From Pseudomonas prosekii (lineage in GTDB: Bacteria > Pseudomonadota > Gammaproteobacteria > Pseudomonadales > Pseudomonadaceae): a DNA stretch of 64,000 nucleotides. Where the stretch lies: assembly GCF_900105155.1 (NCBI RefSeq), contig NZ_LT629762.1, positions 3,934,501-3,998,500 on the forward strand. Reading direction: 5' to 3'. A program made the position numbers and the translations under genes. How positions within the stretch are numbered: position 1 is the first letter of the stretch; each line of letters starts with the position of its first letter. A model generated the notes under the pieces. It searched no databases. It was not told where the DNA came from and worked only from the letters and a program-made list of their open reading frames with translations. Shown here one piece after another: positions 30,715-39,170 of this stretch.

Positions 30715-31299
30715 ATGTTGCAACGCCTGTTGTTCGGTTTGATCACTGTGACCAGTTTGACCCTGGTTGGCTGCGCCCACAGCCCGCAACAACTGAACCC
30801 GGAGCCGAAGCTGACCACTCAGCTGGCACCGGTTGGCCATGGCCAGCAAGTGGTGGTGCGGGTGGTCGACGGTCGTCCATCGCCAACCCTCGGCACCCGT
30901 GGCGGTTTGTACCCGGAGACCAGCGCAATCACCGTGCAAGGCGCGCAGATCCTGCCGAAATTGCAGGCTCAGGCCGAAGCGGCCGTGCGTTTGCTCGGTT
31001 TCACCCCAGTGTCCAACGGCATGAACGCGCCGCAGTTGACCGTGACCTTGGCCGAGCTGAAATACCAGTCGCCTAAAGAAGGCATGTACGTGACCGAAGC
31101 GACTATCGGCGCCACCTTCCGCTCCGACGTGCAGAACGCCAACCGCCGCTACAGCGGTCGTTACGGCGCTTCCCTGGACCAGCGTTTCGGCATGGCGCCG
31201 AACCAGGAAACCAACACCAAGCTGGTCAGCGACGTGTTGAGCGACGCACTGACGCGCTTGTTCAAAGACCCGACCGTCAGCCAGATCCTCGGCGAGTAA
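30715..31299 (+). CDS. yajG: YajG-family lipoprotein
   Basis: A 194-residue lipoprotein with lipobox LVGC (Cys18) and a C-terminal domain (VTLAELKYQ, ATIGATFRSDV, LVSDVLSDALTRLFKD) like that of YajG. The role is unknown; related lipoproteins are in the outer membrane. The ATG at 30715 is chosen because GGAGAGAAG lies upstream and the protein then begins with a signal peptide. A terminator follows 17 bases after the stop. Confidence 0.87.
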   Translation: MLQRLLFGLITVTSLTLVGCAHSPQQLNPEPKLTTQLAPVGHGQQVVVRVVDGRPSPTLGTRGGLYPETSAITVQGAQILPKLQAQAEAAVRLLGFTPVSNGMNAPQLTVTLAELKYQSPKEGMYVTEATIGATFRSDVQNANRRYSGRYGASLDQRFGMAPNQETNTKLVSDVLSDALTRLFKDPTVSQILGE

Positions 31300-31315
31300 C
31301 TTTTCCGCCGATGTG

Positions 31316-31352
31316 AAAAAGCCCGGTGCCAGTGATGGTTCCGGGCTTTTTT
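31316..31352 (+). terminator. Terminator after yajG
   Basis: An 11-bp stem AAAAAGCCCGG / CCGGGCTTTTT with a 14-base loop and a T6 tail. Confidence 0.9.
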
Positions 31353-31387
31353 GTGTTTGCTGGTTTTCGCGAATACCCCCGATCCCT

Positions 31388-31479
31388 TGTGGGAGCGAGG
31401 CTTGCCCGCGAAAGCGGTGTGTCAGCCAACATCAATGTTGAATGTTCCGCCGTCTTCGCGGGCAAGCCTCGCTCCTACA
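31388..31479. repeat. REPIN (inverted REP pair)
   Basis: GGAGCGAGGCTTGCCCGCGA at 31392-31411 and its complement at 31456-31475 flank a ~44-base loop. It separates yajG from the convergent small gene at 31494. Confidence 0.9.
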
Positions 31480-31493
31480 GTCCTAAAAAGGGC

Positions 31494-31700
31494 TCAGGCG
31501 GCTTGGGAGTAGAAATCCAGCACACTCACCCCGGTCAGCAAATCCATCTCGGGCAAGTCCGCATGTTGGTGTCCGCCCAGCGCGCAATACACCAGCCAGT
31601 GGCGATCCTGAACATTGAAGGCGAGGCTGCCGACGAGGTTTTGCTGTTCTTCGCTTTGGGCGATGAGGTAGAGGCGGTCCTGGTTTTCGGCGTGCAGCAT
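31494..31700 (-). CDS. Small protein of unknown function
   Basis: A 68-residue protein starting MLHAENQDRLYLIAQSEEQ, with well-mixed composition (NLVGSLAFNVQDRHWLVYCALGG), no signal peptide and no recognised domain. The start has no strong ribosome site. The Pseudomonas-like codon use and non-repetitive sequence suggest it is real. It is divergent from the membrane protein at 31875. Confidence 0.65.
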   Translation of the reverse strand: MLHAENQDRLYLIAQSEEQQNLVGSLAFNVQDRHWLVYCALGGHQHADLPEMDLLTGVSVLDFYSQAA

Positions 31701-31874
31701 GGCGGGCTCAGTGTCGGTTTCGAGGGGCGACAGACTGGCGCATGCAGATGACGATGACGTGACACCGATCAGGAATCGGCCAAGTGGTTCGTTATTTGTC
31801 GCAGGCTTTCGGTAGAATCCGCGACGCGGTCGTCGGTCCGGCGCCTGTCATCTCAAGTTCTGCCGAGGTCCGTG

Positions 31875-32159
31875 ATGTCGTTGCATTTGATTTCGTTGTT
31901 CACCAACCATCCCGCCAAGTTGATCAACCTGCTGGCCTTGCTGCTGGCGTTCCCCGGCAGTTGGCTGCTGCACGCCACGCGCCGCCGCGAACAGCGCGCC
32001 CAGGCAGTGCTTGAAGCCGCTGCACAGAACCGTCGCGTGGATGACGCGACACTGATGCACGATGGCGCGACCCAGCGCATGAACCGGTTTTTCTACCGAT
32101 TCGGCTTCGCCTGCCTGGGCGTGGCGCTGATCATCTCGTGGGTCAGCACACAGTTCTGA
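31875..32159 (+). CDS. Small inner-membrane protein
   Basis: A 94-residue protein with two hydrophobic segments (~14-30 and ~74-90) separated by a basic, Ala/Arg-rich loop (HATRRREQRAQAVLEAAAQNRR as two halves). Function unknown. The preceding GTG is a possible start; the ATG at 31875 is preferred, with GAGG 9 bases before it. Confidence 0.75.
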   Translation: MSLHLISLFTNHPAKLINLLALLLAFPGSWLLHATRRREQRAQAVLEAAAQNRRVDDATLMHDGATQRMNRFFYRFGFACLGVALIISWVSTQF

Positions 32160-32212
32160 ATCGCCGGTAACAAATTCAGCAACACCCATTCATTTGTGGT
32201 GAGAGTCTTGCT

Positions 32213-32500
32213 CATGGCAAGGGGGCTTGCCTGTGGAGAGTGGGGCTTTTCTGTGGGGAGTGGGCTTTCCTGTGGCGAGGGGGCTTGCCCCCGTTCGGCT
32301 GCGAAGCAGTCGCAAGATTTTGGGGTCGCTGCGCAACCCAACGGGGGCAAGCCCCCTCGCCGCAGAAGCTCCCTGCCACAGAAGCTCCATTTGCCACAGA
32401 AGCTCCGCTGCCTCAAAAGCTCCATTTGCCACAGAAGTTGCCTTCCACAGAAGCTCCACCTGCCACAGAAGCCCCTCGCCGCAGGTGTGGTGCTTGGCCA
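32213..32500. repeat. REP-derived tandem array with inverted arms
   Basis: A REPIN-like core (GGCGAGGGGGCTTGCCCCCG at 32274-32293 and its complement at 32341-32362) is flanked on both sides by degenerate tandem copies of an 18-base unit, GAGCTTCTGTGGCAAATG on the minus strand, about six copies on the right (32362-32490) and three on the left (32213-32275). The two arms are inverted relative to each other, so long hairpins can form. It fills the 345-base gap before the convergent acyltransferase gene. Confidence 0.8.
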
Positions 32501-32504
32501 CTTA

Positions 32505-33671
32505 TTACAGCGGCAACCCGGCCTTCACCCGATATTGATTTCTCACCGGTGTCGCATATTGCAGCACCAAGTACGGGCGATGCTCTTCAGGGCAGGCCTG
32601 CAACCGGCTTTGCCATTCTTCCTGAGCCTTGGCCAGTTCGTCCGCCGCAAACACCTCGGCGGCTGTCGGCACTTGCAGTTGCGGGTCGGCGTCCTGCCAT
32701 TGCGCGTAAGCCAGGTAATGCACCGGGAACAACCGGTAGCCGCCGAGAATCTGCTTGTCCATTTCGACCGCCAATTGCTTGGTGTCGTCGAACAGCTCGG
32801 TAATCGGCGCGGCAAAGTTCACGTGGACCCGGCCCTTGTAGCCGGTAATGCCCTTGGCAATGCTGACGTCATCTTCGCCCGGCGCCTTGTTGTACGTGCC
32901 GGTGGTGGCGCGGATGAACAATTCGCGGGCCTTGGCCTGATCGCACGGGTCGTATTCATAGCTGATCGACACCGGGGTCAGGTTCAGCGACTGAATGACT
33001 TCGCCGAACGGCTCGTCCTTGCGGCTCATGTGGAACATCTTGAGGATCGCCGACTCGGTACGGTCGTCGCCGTCCTTGGCCCGACCTTCGGCCTGAGCGA
33101 TCCAGATCGACGCGCAATCGTTGCGGATCGAGTGATTGATGTAAGCCGACAGCAACTGGTACGCGGCCATTTTCTCGCGGCGCCCGGTTATCGAGCGGTG
33201 CACGATAAAACTCTTGTTCAAGCGCATCAGGTCGCTGACAAAAGGCTTTTGCAGCAAGTTGTCGCCGATGGCAATGCGCGGCGTCGGCAGGCCGGCGTGG
33301 TACACCGCATAGTTGACGAAGGCCGGGTCCATGACGATATCGCGGTGGTTGGCGATAAACAGATAGGCGCTGCCGGACTTGAATTGCTCGACCCCGGTGT
33401 ACGTCACGCCGTCGGTGGCGCGCTCGATGGTGTGGTCGACGTAGACTTCGACTTTGTCTTGCAAAGAGGCCACCGAATTGACGCCGGCGAACTCACGGCG
33501 CAGTCGATGAGCTATAAGAGGTTTGAGCATCCAGCCGAAAGCACCGGCGTAACGCGGGAAACGGAAGTGAATGAGGATATCTAGAAGCGCCTTGTCGCCG
33601 AGCAGCCGCGCTAGCACCGCTGGGACTTCGCTGTCGTCGTAAGGTCGGATGGCATCGAATTCGCCCATCAT
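32505..33671 (-). CDS. PlsC-family acyltransferase
   Basis: A 388-residue 1-acylglycerol-3-phosphate acyltransferase-like protein. The catalytic box is visible as NHRDIVMD near residue 108, followed by a GDNLL segment and AEGRAKDG, in the place of the EGTR block. It lacks an obvious transmembrane helix, unlike PlsC, and carries ~150 extra C-terminal residues. Such long forms are common in Pseudomonas; the acyl acceptor is unknown. Confidence 0.8.
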   Translation of the reverse strand: MMGEFDAIRPYDDSEVPAVLARLLGDKALLDILIHFRFPRYAGAFGWMLKPLIAHRLRREFAGVNSVASLQDKVEVYVDHTIERATDGVTYTGVEQFKSGSAYLFIANHRDIVMDPAFVNYAVYHAGLPTPRIAIGDNLLQKPFVSDLMRLNKSFIVHRSITGRREKMAAYQLLSAYINHSIRNDCASIWIAQAEGRAKDGDDRTESAILKMFHMSRKDEPFGEVIQSLNLTPVSISYEYDPCDQAKARELFIRATTGTYNKAPGEDDVSIAKGITGYKGRVHVNFAAPITELFDDTKQLAVEMDKQILGGYRLFPVHYLAYAQWQDADPQLQVPTAAEVFAADELAKAQEEWQSRLQACPEEHRPYLVLQYATPVRNQYRVKAGLPL

Positions 33672-33811
33672 GCTCTCTTGTTAGAAACGGCTAGGGTAAG
33701 TAAAGGTTTTGATCGAAAACCAACAGGGCAAGGTCTGAAAAAAGTAACTGGACAAAAATAGCCCTGCAAATAGACCGGCGATTATACGCACAAGTCACCT
33801 GGGAGACCGCG

Positions 33812-33994
33812 ATGCTGGAAAGCGCTGAGTATGAATGTCCGTATTGTGGGGAAGCGGTAGAGACAACGGTGGATTTGTCCGCAGGTGATCAGACCTATAT
33901 CGAGGACTGTCAGGTGTGCTGCCGGCCGATAACCTTTGTGCTGCAGGTTCATGGCGAGGAGTGGCACCTCGAAGTGTTCAGCGAAAACGAATAA
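33812..33994 (+). CDS. CPXCG-motif Cys-rich protein
   Basis: A 60-residue protein with two Cys pairs, ECPYCGE and EDCQVCCRP, likely to bind zinc as a ribbon. It is the CPXCG family. A weak GGGAG precedes the start. The DUF2007 gene follows 9 bases after its stop. Confidence 0.85.
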   Translation: MLESAEYECPYCGEAVETTVDLSAGDQTYIEDCQVCCRPITFVLQVHGEEWHLEVFSENE

Positions 33995-34003
33995 GGGGCG
34001 CCC

Positions 34004-34264
34004 ATGCAGCGAATCTACGAACCGGAAAACCTGATGGAAGGCGAGCTGCTGCAAGGCATGCTCGCCAGCGAGGGGGTTGAAGCGCATCTGGTGGGGCGCG
34101 ATTTGCTTGGCGGTACCGGGGAATTGCCGGTTTTCGGCTTGCTCGGTTTGTCGGTGGATAACGACCAGGCCGACTACGCCCGCGAGTTGATCGCCGCGTA
34201 CAATGCCGCGCTGCCGATGCCCGGTGATGAACCGGAAAGTTTTCCCGGCACGCTGGTCTGTTAG
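34004..34264 (+). CDS. DUF2007 family protein
   Basis: An 86-residue protein of the DUF2007 (putative signal-transducing) family: starts MQRIYEPENLMEGELLQGML and contains VEAHLVGRDLLGG, then VDNDQADYARELIAAYN. It is probably a small ligand-binding ferredoxin-like fold. It is co-transcribed with the CPXCG gene and precedes the SRAP gene by 35 bases. Confidence 0.83.
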   Translation: MQRIYEPENLMEGELLQGMLASEGVEAHLVGRDLLGGTGELPVFGLLGLSVDNDQADYARELIAAYNAALPMPGDEPESFPGTLVC

Positions 34265-34299
34265 GCTGGCGTTCGTTTTATTGAGAGTCGTGTTGCCCC

Positions 34300-34923
34300 A
34301 TGTGTGGACGTTATGCCCTGTTTCGCTGGAACCCCGCCTTCGCGGCCCTGCCTGGCTTCCCCGCCGATCAGCAGGCCCAGTGGAATATTTCCCCCAACGA
34401 TTCGGTGTTGATGCTGCGCGCCGGCGCCGACGGCCAGCGCGAATTGGCCCGCGCGCGCTGGGGCCTGACGCCGCCGTGGCTGACCGACCTGTCGCGTACC
34501 CCGGCGCATGCCCGCGCCGAAACCGTGGCGGAGCAACCGATGTTTCGCCAGGCGCTGCGCGAACGCCGTTGCCTGCTGCCGGCGAATGGTTTCTACGAAT
34601 GGCGCGGCAACCAGCGCAAACGCCCGTACTGGCTGACGCCGGGGGAGGGCTCGGCGCTGTTTTTTGCGGCGATCTGGGAAGCCTATCCGGTGCAGGAACA
34701 AGTGTGGCTGAGCACGGCGGTCATCACTCAAGCGGCAGCCAGTCAGCGGCGACCGTTGATTCTGGACGAGGCAGGACAAGCCGCGTGGCTCGATCCTGAA
34801 ACCCCGTTGCACGTGCTGCAAGGCTTGCTCGCGGGTGAACCGGCGGCGCTGCGCGAACGCGTGCTGGCGAATCTGGTGAATGATCCGAAACTCAACGGCC
34901 CGGAGTGTCTGACTCCCGGTTAG
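34300..34923 (+). CDS. SRAP (YedK/HMCES-like) protein with altered active site
   Basis: A 207-residue SOS-response-associated-peptidase family protein. Canonical members crosslink Cys2 to abasic DNA. Here Cys2 (MCGRY) and Glu100 (FYEW, equal to Glu105 in E. coli YedK) are kept. The NARAET motif reads HARAET, so Asn75 is His70. The HDRxP motif reads SQRRP, so His160 is Ser148, and the loop before it is shorter. Asn and His are parts of the catalytic site in YedK, so chemistry should differ. The E. coli comparison is from memory. Function unknown. Confidence 0.85.
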   Translation: MCGRYALFRWNPAFAALPGFPADQQAQWNISPNDSVLMLRAGADGQRELARARWGLTPPWLTDLSRTPAHARAETVAEQPMFRQALRERRCLLPANGFYEWRGNQRKRPYWLTPGEGSALFFAAIWEAYPVQEQVWLSTAVITQAAASQRRPLILDEAGQAAWLDPETPLHVLQGLLAGEPAALRERVLANLVNDPKLNGPECLTPG

Positions 34924-35086
34924 CCATTGATCGTTGCCGCGTGGGAACGATCGGTGGGGTGCGCACGTCTGAGATTTCCTGTCGGGCGCAACGCCTTTTC
35001 TGAAAGTGCGTGTTACACGTCTGTTGTATCTGGCGCCGATACAATTCAACCCCTACGATACGCGGCATCTTTCAGGGAGATTTTTG

Positions 35087-35905
35087 ATGAACAAGACTTT
35101 GGTTGTAAGCGCACTCAGCGCAGCGTTGCTGCTCGCCGGTTGTCAGTCGGTCAACACCACCAGCGGCGGCGCCGTCGGGGTTGAGCGCAAGCAGTACATG
35201 TTCAGCATGCTGTCGAGCCAGGAAGTCGACCAGATGTACGCGCAGTCTTATCAAAAGACTGTCGGCGAAGCGACCACCGCTGGCGTGCTCGATAAGACCA
35301 GCACCGATGCCAAACGCATTCAGGCGATTGCCAACCGGCTGATTGCCCAGGCACCGAACTTCCGTCCGGATTCGGCGCAGTGGAAGTGGGAAGTCAACCT
35401 GATCAAGAGCGATGAGCTCAACGCCAACTGCGGTCCTGGCGGCAAGATCATTTTCTACACCGGTTTGATCGACAGCCTGAAACTCACCGACGATGAAATC
35501 GCCGCGGTAATGGGCCATGAAATCGCCCACGCCCTGCGCGAGCACGGTCGTGAAGCGATGTCGAAAGCTTATGGAATGGAAATGGCCAAGCAGGGCGCGG
35601 GTGCTTTGTTCGGTCTGGGCAAGGACAGACTGGCGCTGGCCGATACCGTCGCCAACTATGGCATGACGTTGCCCAACAGCCGTTCCAACGAGAACGAAGC
35701 CGACCTGATCGGCCTGGAACTCGCAGCACGCGCCGGCTACAACCCGAACGCCGCAATCACCTTGTGGAACAAGATGAGCAAGGCTTCGGAAGGTTCGCCA
35801 CCGGAGTTCATGAGCACTCACCCGGCGTCGACCAGCCGCATTGCTTCGTTGCAGGCGGCTATTCCGAAGGTCATGCCGCTGTACGAGAAAGCGCCTAAGT
35901 CCTGA
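35087..35905 (+). CDS. M48-family lipoprotein metalloprotease (LoiP-like)
   Basis: A 272-residue outer-membrane-type lipoprotein with lipobox LAGC (Cys19) and a zinc protease domain: HEIAH in GHEIAHALREHGRE at ~144-157 and the third ligand in NENEADLIG. It resembles LoiP/YggG, involved in outer-membrane quality control. The ATG at 35087 has AGGGAG 7 bases upstream. The open frame extends 27 codons, but those precede a signal peptide. Confidence 0.9.
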   Translation: MNKTLVVSALSAALLLAGCQSVNTTSGGAVGVERKQYMFSMLSSQEVDQMYAQSYQKTVGEATTAGVLDKTSTDAKRIQAIANRLIAQAPNFRPDSAQWKWEVNLIKSDELNANCGPGGKIIFYTGLIDSLKLTDDEIAAVMGHEIAHALREHGREAMSKAYGMEMAKQGAGALFGLGKDRLALADTVANYGMTLPNSRSNENEADLIGLELAARAGYNPNAAITLWNKMSKASEGSPPEFMSTHPASTSRIASLQAAIPKVMPLYEKAPKS

Positions 35906-35920
35906 GTTGTAGCGACTGCC

Positions 35921-35998
35921 GCCATCGCGAGCAAGCTCGCTCCCACATTGGATCTCTGGTGTACACAGACCCTGTGGGAGAGAGCTTGCTCGCGATGA
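35921..35998. repeat. REPIN (inverted REP pair)
   Basis: CATCGCGAGCAAGCTCGCTC at 35923-35942 is inverted at 35974-35996 around a ~28-base loop. It lies between the convergent protease and GDT1 genes. Confidence 0.87.
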
Positions 35999-36027
35999 AC
36001 GATAACGCGGTCTACCGACTTACCCCG

Positions 36028-36612
36028 TCACACCCACCCACTGCTCTGCATCGCCTTGTACACCGCGACAACCGCCAGCACCAGGAATGCCGATGCCGCC
36101 AACCGGCGAATCAACGTCAACGGCAATTTGTCCGCCGCAAAATTACCCGCCAATACCACCGGCACGTTGGCAATCAACATGCCCGCCGTGGTGCCGATAA
36201 TCACCAGCCACAAATCCGGATATTGCGCCGCGAGCATCACCGTCGCGACTTGCGTCTTGTCGCCCATTTCGGCGAGGAAAAACGCAATCAACGTGGTCAG
36301 GAACGGCCCGAACTTGCGCGCGGTACTCGCTTCGTCATCGTCCATTTTGTCCGGCACCAGGGTCCATAAGGCCGTCGCGGTGAAACTCGCAGCGAGAATC
36401 CAGTGCAGCGTCGCATTCGAGAAGAAACTGCCAAACCAGGCACCTACCGCACCGGCGGCTGCATGGTTGGCCAGGGTGGCGGCAACGATGCCGGCAATGA
36501 TCGGCCAGGGTTTGCGGAAGCGCGCTGCGAGAATCAGCGCGAGCAATTGCGTCTTGTCGCCGATTTCGGCCAAGGCAACGATCGCAGTGGGAACGAGAAG
36601 AGAATCCAGCAT
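36028..36612 (-). CDS. TMEM165/GDT1 family manganese exporter
   Basis: A 194-residue inner-membrane protein made of two homologous halves, each with the family's acidic motif: ALAEIGDKTQ near residue 16 and LAEMGDKTQ near residue 114. Members such as MneA of Vibrio and human TMEM165 move Mn2+ (or Ca2+). The ATG at 36612 lies 8 bases after AGGA. The yybP-ykoY riboswitch in the leader supports a manganese role. The open frame extends upstream through the riboswitch and is not translated. Confidence 0.92.
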   Translation of the reverse strand: MLDSLLVPTAIVALAEIGDKTQLLALILAARFRKPWPIIAGIVAATLANHAAAGAVGAWFGSFFSNATLHWILAASFTATALWTLVPDKMDDDEASTARKFGPFLTTLIAFFLAEMGDKTQVATVMLAAQYPDLWLVIIGTTAGMLIANVPVVLAGNFAADKLPLTLIRRLAASAFLVLAVVAVYKAMQSSGWV

Positions 36613-36832
36613 CAGGGTTTTCCTAAGGGGCGGGTCGACACGGCTATGACACGTACGACCTCCCCGCCCCGGGTAAGGTGTTCGTGTCATAGGTCTTGTC
36701 AAACCCTGGCGATCCGTCTGTGCGGACGCTTGGGTCGCATACGCCATGGTCTGTTGACCAAGTATGTTGACGTATGCCGGACGAGCATGGCGCTCGTGGG
36801 AGACTACTCCCCTAGGACGGAGCGGATTCTGC
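36613..36832 (-). ncRNA. yybP-ykoY manganese riboswitch leader
   Basis: Read on the minus strand the leader has the diagnostic GGGGAGTAG (36804-36812), followed by TACGTCAACATACT (36761-36774) and ATGGCGTATGCG, in the order of the yybP-ykoY class. Mn2+ binding is expected to raise expression of the exporter. CAGGGTTT at 36701-36708 is exactly complementary to AAACCCTG at 36613-36620, which lies between the Shine-Dalgarno and the ATG, so translation may be gated. A second inverted pair, TATGACACG/CGTGTCATA, could form the alternative helix. Confidence 0.9.
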
Positions 36833-36875
36833 CTAGGCAAATCCGTTTGGGCAAGCCTCTTTTTTAAAAGAGTTT

Positions 36876-37874
36876 TTAGCTGCGTTTGGCCCGGTAGATT
36901 CGGAAACCCTGACCTTCAGCCTTGATCGCGCAGACCCCGAGGTGCTCCTCGATCAGCGGTTGATACTTCAAAAAGCTGTTGGCGACTAACCGCAGTTCGC
37001 CACCTTTTTTCAGATGTTTGGCTGCTTTTCGCAACAAGTTCTCGGTGGCGAAATAATCGGTGTGCACCCCGACATGGAACGGCGGATTGCTCAGAATCGC
37101 GCTCAAATCCATCGGCGCCGCATCAATTCCGTCACCGGTAATCACCTCGGCTTCCAGGCCGTTGGCGGCCAACGTCAGGCGACTGCTGGCGGTGGCAAAC
37201 GCGTCGACATCGAGCAACGTCACCTGATTGTGTGGATAACGCCGTTTGACCACTGCGCCCAAAACCCCGGCGCCGCAACCGAAGTCGAGCAAGTGGCCGC
37301 TGGGCAATTTATCCAAGTGTTCCAGCAACAATGCGCTGCCGCGATCGAGGCGACCGTGACTGAATACGCCCGGCAGGCTGACGACTTTCAGCGGACCTTC
37401 GGCCAGTGGCAATTCGTATTCCTGCGCCAGACTTTCCAGCGATTTGGCTACCGGAGCGTTGGCCACGGTGACCAGCCACAGTTGGCAATGGCGTGCGCTG
37501 TCGAGTTTGCGCGGTTTGCCGAACGGGTTGAGTTGCTTGGCGGCGCCTTCGATGCCGCTGCGTTTTTCCCCGACCAGGTACAGCTCGCGTCCGGCCAGCC
37601 GCGAGGCGAGGGCGTTGAGAATGTAATCGGTCAGTTCTTTGGACTTGGGCAGAAACACCACCGCCGCGTCGAACTCGCGCTCCGGCGCGTTCACGCCAAA
37701 GTGGCTGCGCTCGGCGAAACGTGCGTCCAGTGCCGCTTGATCGCCGGCATGCCAGCACCAGCCGTGAGCATCGGGCAGGCGGCCGAGCAAATCGTCGGCG
37801 GGCAAACCGGCGAGCAACAGCGAACCTTGAAACAACTCGGCCTGACGAAGCAGTACTTCACTGCGCGGATCCAT
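36876..37874 (-). CDS. rsmC: 16S rRNA guanine-1207 methyltransferase
   Basis: RsmC N2-methylates G1207 of 16S rRNA. The 332-residue protein has the typical tandem architecture: a degenerate N-terminal methyltransferase half and an active C-terminal half with the SAM loop [11 protein letters not shown] and the catalytic NPPFHVG. It ends [10 protein letters not shown]. It is probably monocistronic and 33 bases from the dehydrogenase. Confidence 0.92.
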   Translation of the reverse strand: MDPRSEVLLRQAELFQGSLLLAGLPADDLLGRLPDAHGWCWHAGDQAALDARFAERSHFGVNAPEREFDAAVVFLPKSKELTDYILNALASRLAGRELYLVGEKRSGIEGAAKQLNPFGKPRKLDSARHCQLWLVTVANAPVAKSLESLAQEYELPLAEGPLKVVSLPGVFSHGRLDRGSALLLEHLDKLPSGHLLDFGCGAGVLGAVVKRRYPHNQVTLLDVDAFATASSRLTLAANGLEAEVITGDGIDAAPMDLSAILSNPPFHVGVHTDYFATENLLRKAAKHLKKGGELRLVANSFLKYQPLIEEHLGVCAIKAEGQGFRIYRAKRS

Positions 37875-37907
37875 ACTCTGCTCCTTGAAAAAAAGTGCGG
37901 CAGTTTA

Positions 37908-38873
37908 TCAACTGACGACCCGCAGCGCTGTACCGCTGAAGAAGGCTTGGGTGTTTTCGGTCAACTGGCCAACGATCCGCTGCCGCGCTTCGCGACTGCC
38001 CCAGGCGTTGTGCGGGGTGACGATCAACCGCGGGATGTCTGCCGCCAGCAGCGGATTGCCGTTGACCGGCGGCTCGACGCTCAAGACGTCCGTGGCCGCG
38101 CCGCCCAGGTGACCATTGCGCAAGGCATCGGCCAGCGCCTGCTCGTCGATCAAACCACCGCGCGCAGTATTGACCACGAAAGCGCCGGGTTTCATCGAGG
38201 CCAGTTCGCGGGCGCCGATGAAGTGGCGGGTGTGTTCGTTGAGCGGGCAGTGCAGGGTCAGGGCGTCGATTTGCGGCAGCAATTGCTCCAGCGGCAAACG
38301 ATCCGGGCGCGTCGGGCGGCCGGGAATCTGCCCGAGCAACACGCGCATGCCAAACGCTTCGGCCAGCCGCGCGACGGCGCCGCCGAGTTCGCCGTGGCCG
38401 AGCAAACCGAGGGTTTTGCCTTGCAGTTCAACGATCGGGTAATCCAGCAGACAGAACTGTTTGGCCTGCTGCCAACGACCTTCGCCGACGGCTTTCTGGT
38501 AATCGGCCAAGCGTGTGGCGAGGTTCAGTAACAGCATGATCGTGTGCTGCGCCACCGATGGCGTGCCGTAGCCCTGGCAGTTGCAAACGGTGATGCCGTG
38601 GGCACGCGCGGCGGCGAGGTCGACGTTGTTGGTGCCGGTGGCGGTGATCAGGATCAGCTTCAGATCGGGGCTGGCGGCGATGGCGGCGGCGTCGATGAGG
38701 ATCTTGTTGCTGATCGCGACGGTAGCGCCCTTGAGGCGCTCGATTACCTGGTCCGGCGTGGTCTGGGCGAACAGTTGCAAGTCGCTGAAGCAGTCGCGCA
38801 AAGGCGTCAGGTCAAGGTCACCGAGGTCCAGGGACGGGTGGTCGAGGAAAACGGCGCGGCGAGAGTTCGTCAT
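37908..38873 (-). CDS. D-2-hydroxyacid dehydrogenase
   Basis: A 321-residue NAD(P)-dependent enzyme of the glycerate/hydroxypyruvate dehydrogenase type. The Rossmann motif GHGELG is present, with catalytic Arg in NTARGG, Glu in SVEPP and His in TPHNAW. The likely substrate is hydroxypyruvate or glyoxylate, but the sequence does not settle this. The ATG at 38873 is chosen; the in-frame TTG just upstream has no better site. Confidence 0.88.
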   Translation of the reverse strand: MTNSRRAVFLDHPSLDLGDLDLTPLRDCFSDLQLFAQTTPDQVIERLKGATVAISNKILIDAAAIAASPDLKLILITATGTNNVDLAAARAHGITVCNCQGYGTPSVAQHTIMLLLNLATRLADYQKAVGEGRWQQAKQFCLLDYPIVELQGKTLGLLGHGELGGAVARLAEAFGMRVLLGQIPGRPTRPDRLPLEQLLPQIDALTLHCPLNEHTRHFIGARELASMKPGAFVVNTARGGLIDEQALADALRNGHLGGAATDVLSVEPPVNGNPLLAADIPRLIVTPHNAWGSREARQRIVGQLTENTQAFFSGTALRVVS

Positions 38874-38985
38874 CAACTGTACCTTTTGTGCAATGAACTG
38901 AAGGCGTAATCTGCCGAGCCTACCAGATGAAACATATGGTTACTCATAGCTGCGCTGGACCCCGATTTTGAAGCAGGCGGTCTTT

Positions 38986-39119
38986 TGTGGCGAGGGGGCT
39001 TGCCCCCGTTGGGATGCGAAGCGTCCCGCGTTTATGAGTCATCAGGTTTCATCAAAGTACCGAGTGAACCCATTTACGACTGCTGCGCAGCCGAACGGGG
39101 GCAAGCCCCCTCGCCACAG
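38986..39119. repeat. REP-type inverted pair with GGGGGCTTGCCCCC core
   Basis: TGGCGAGGGGGCTTGCCCCCG at 38988-39008 and its complement at 39097-39117 flank ~88 bases. The core differs from the other REPs in the window and matches the centre of the array at 32.3 kb. Confidence 0.85.
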
Positions 39120-39170
39120 GTGCGAAGTTTTTCCGAACTAATGTTGATTGCTTGCCCCAAAGGACCCGCC

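Noticed and set aside
32196..33584. 462-codon frame overlapping the repeat array and the acyltransferase
   Set aside because: It reads through REP repeats into the antisense of a clear PlsC-family gene; no domain or ribosome site supports it.
36028..36840. 270-codon form of the GDT1 exporter
   Set aside because: The extra N-terminus is the riboswitch read as protein; it contains no family sequence and the ATG at 36612 has the proper ribosome site.
38985..39170. Extended N-terminus of the LysE-type exporter
   Set aside because: The extension is translated REP repeat; the LysE family begins at the ATG at 39171.
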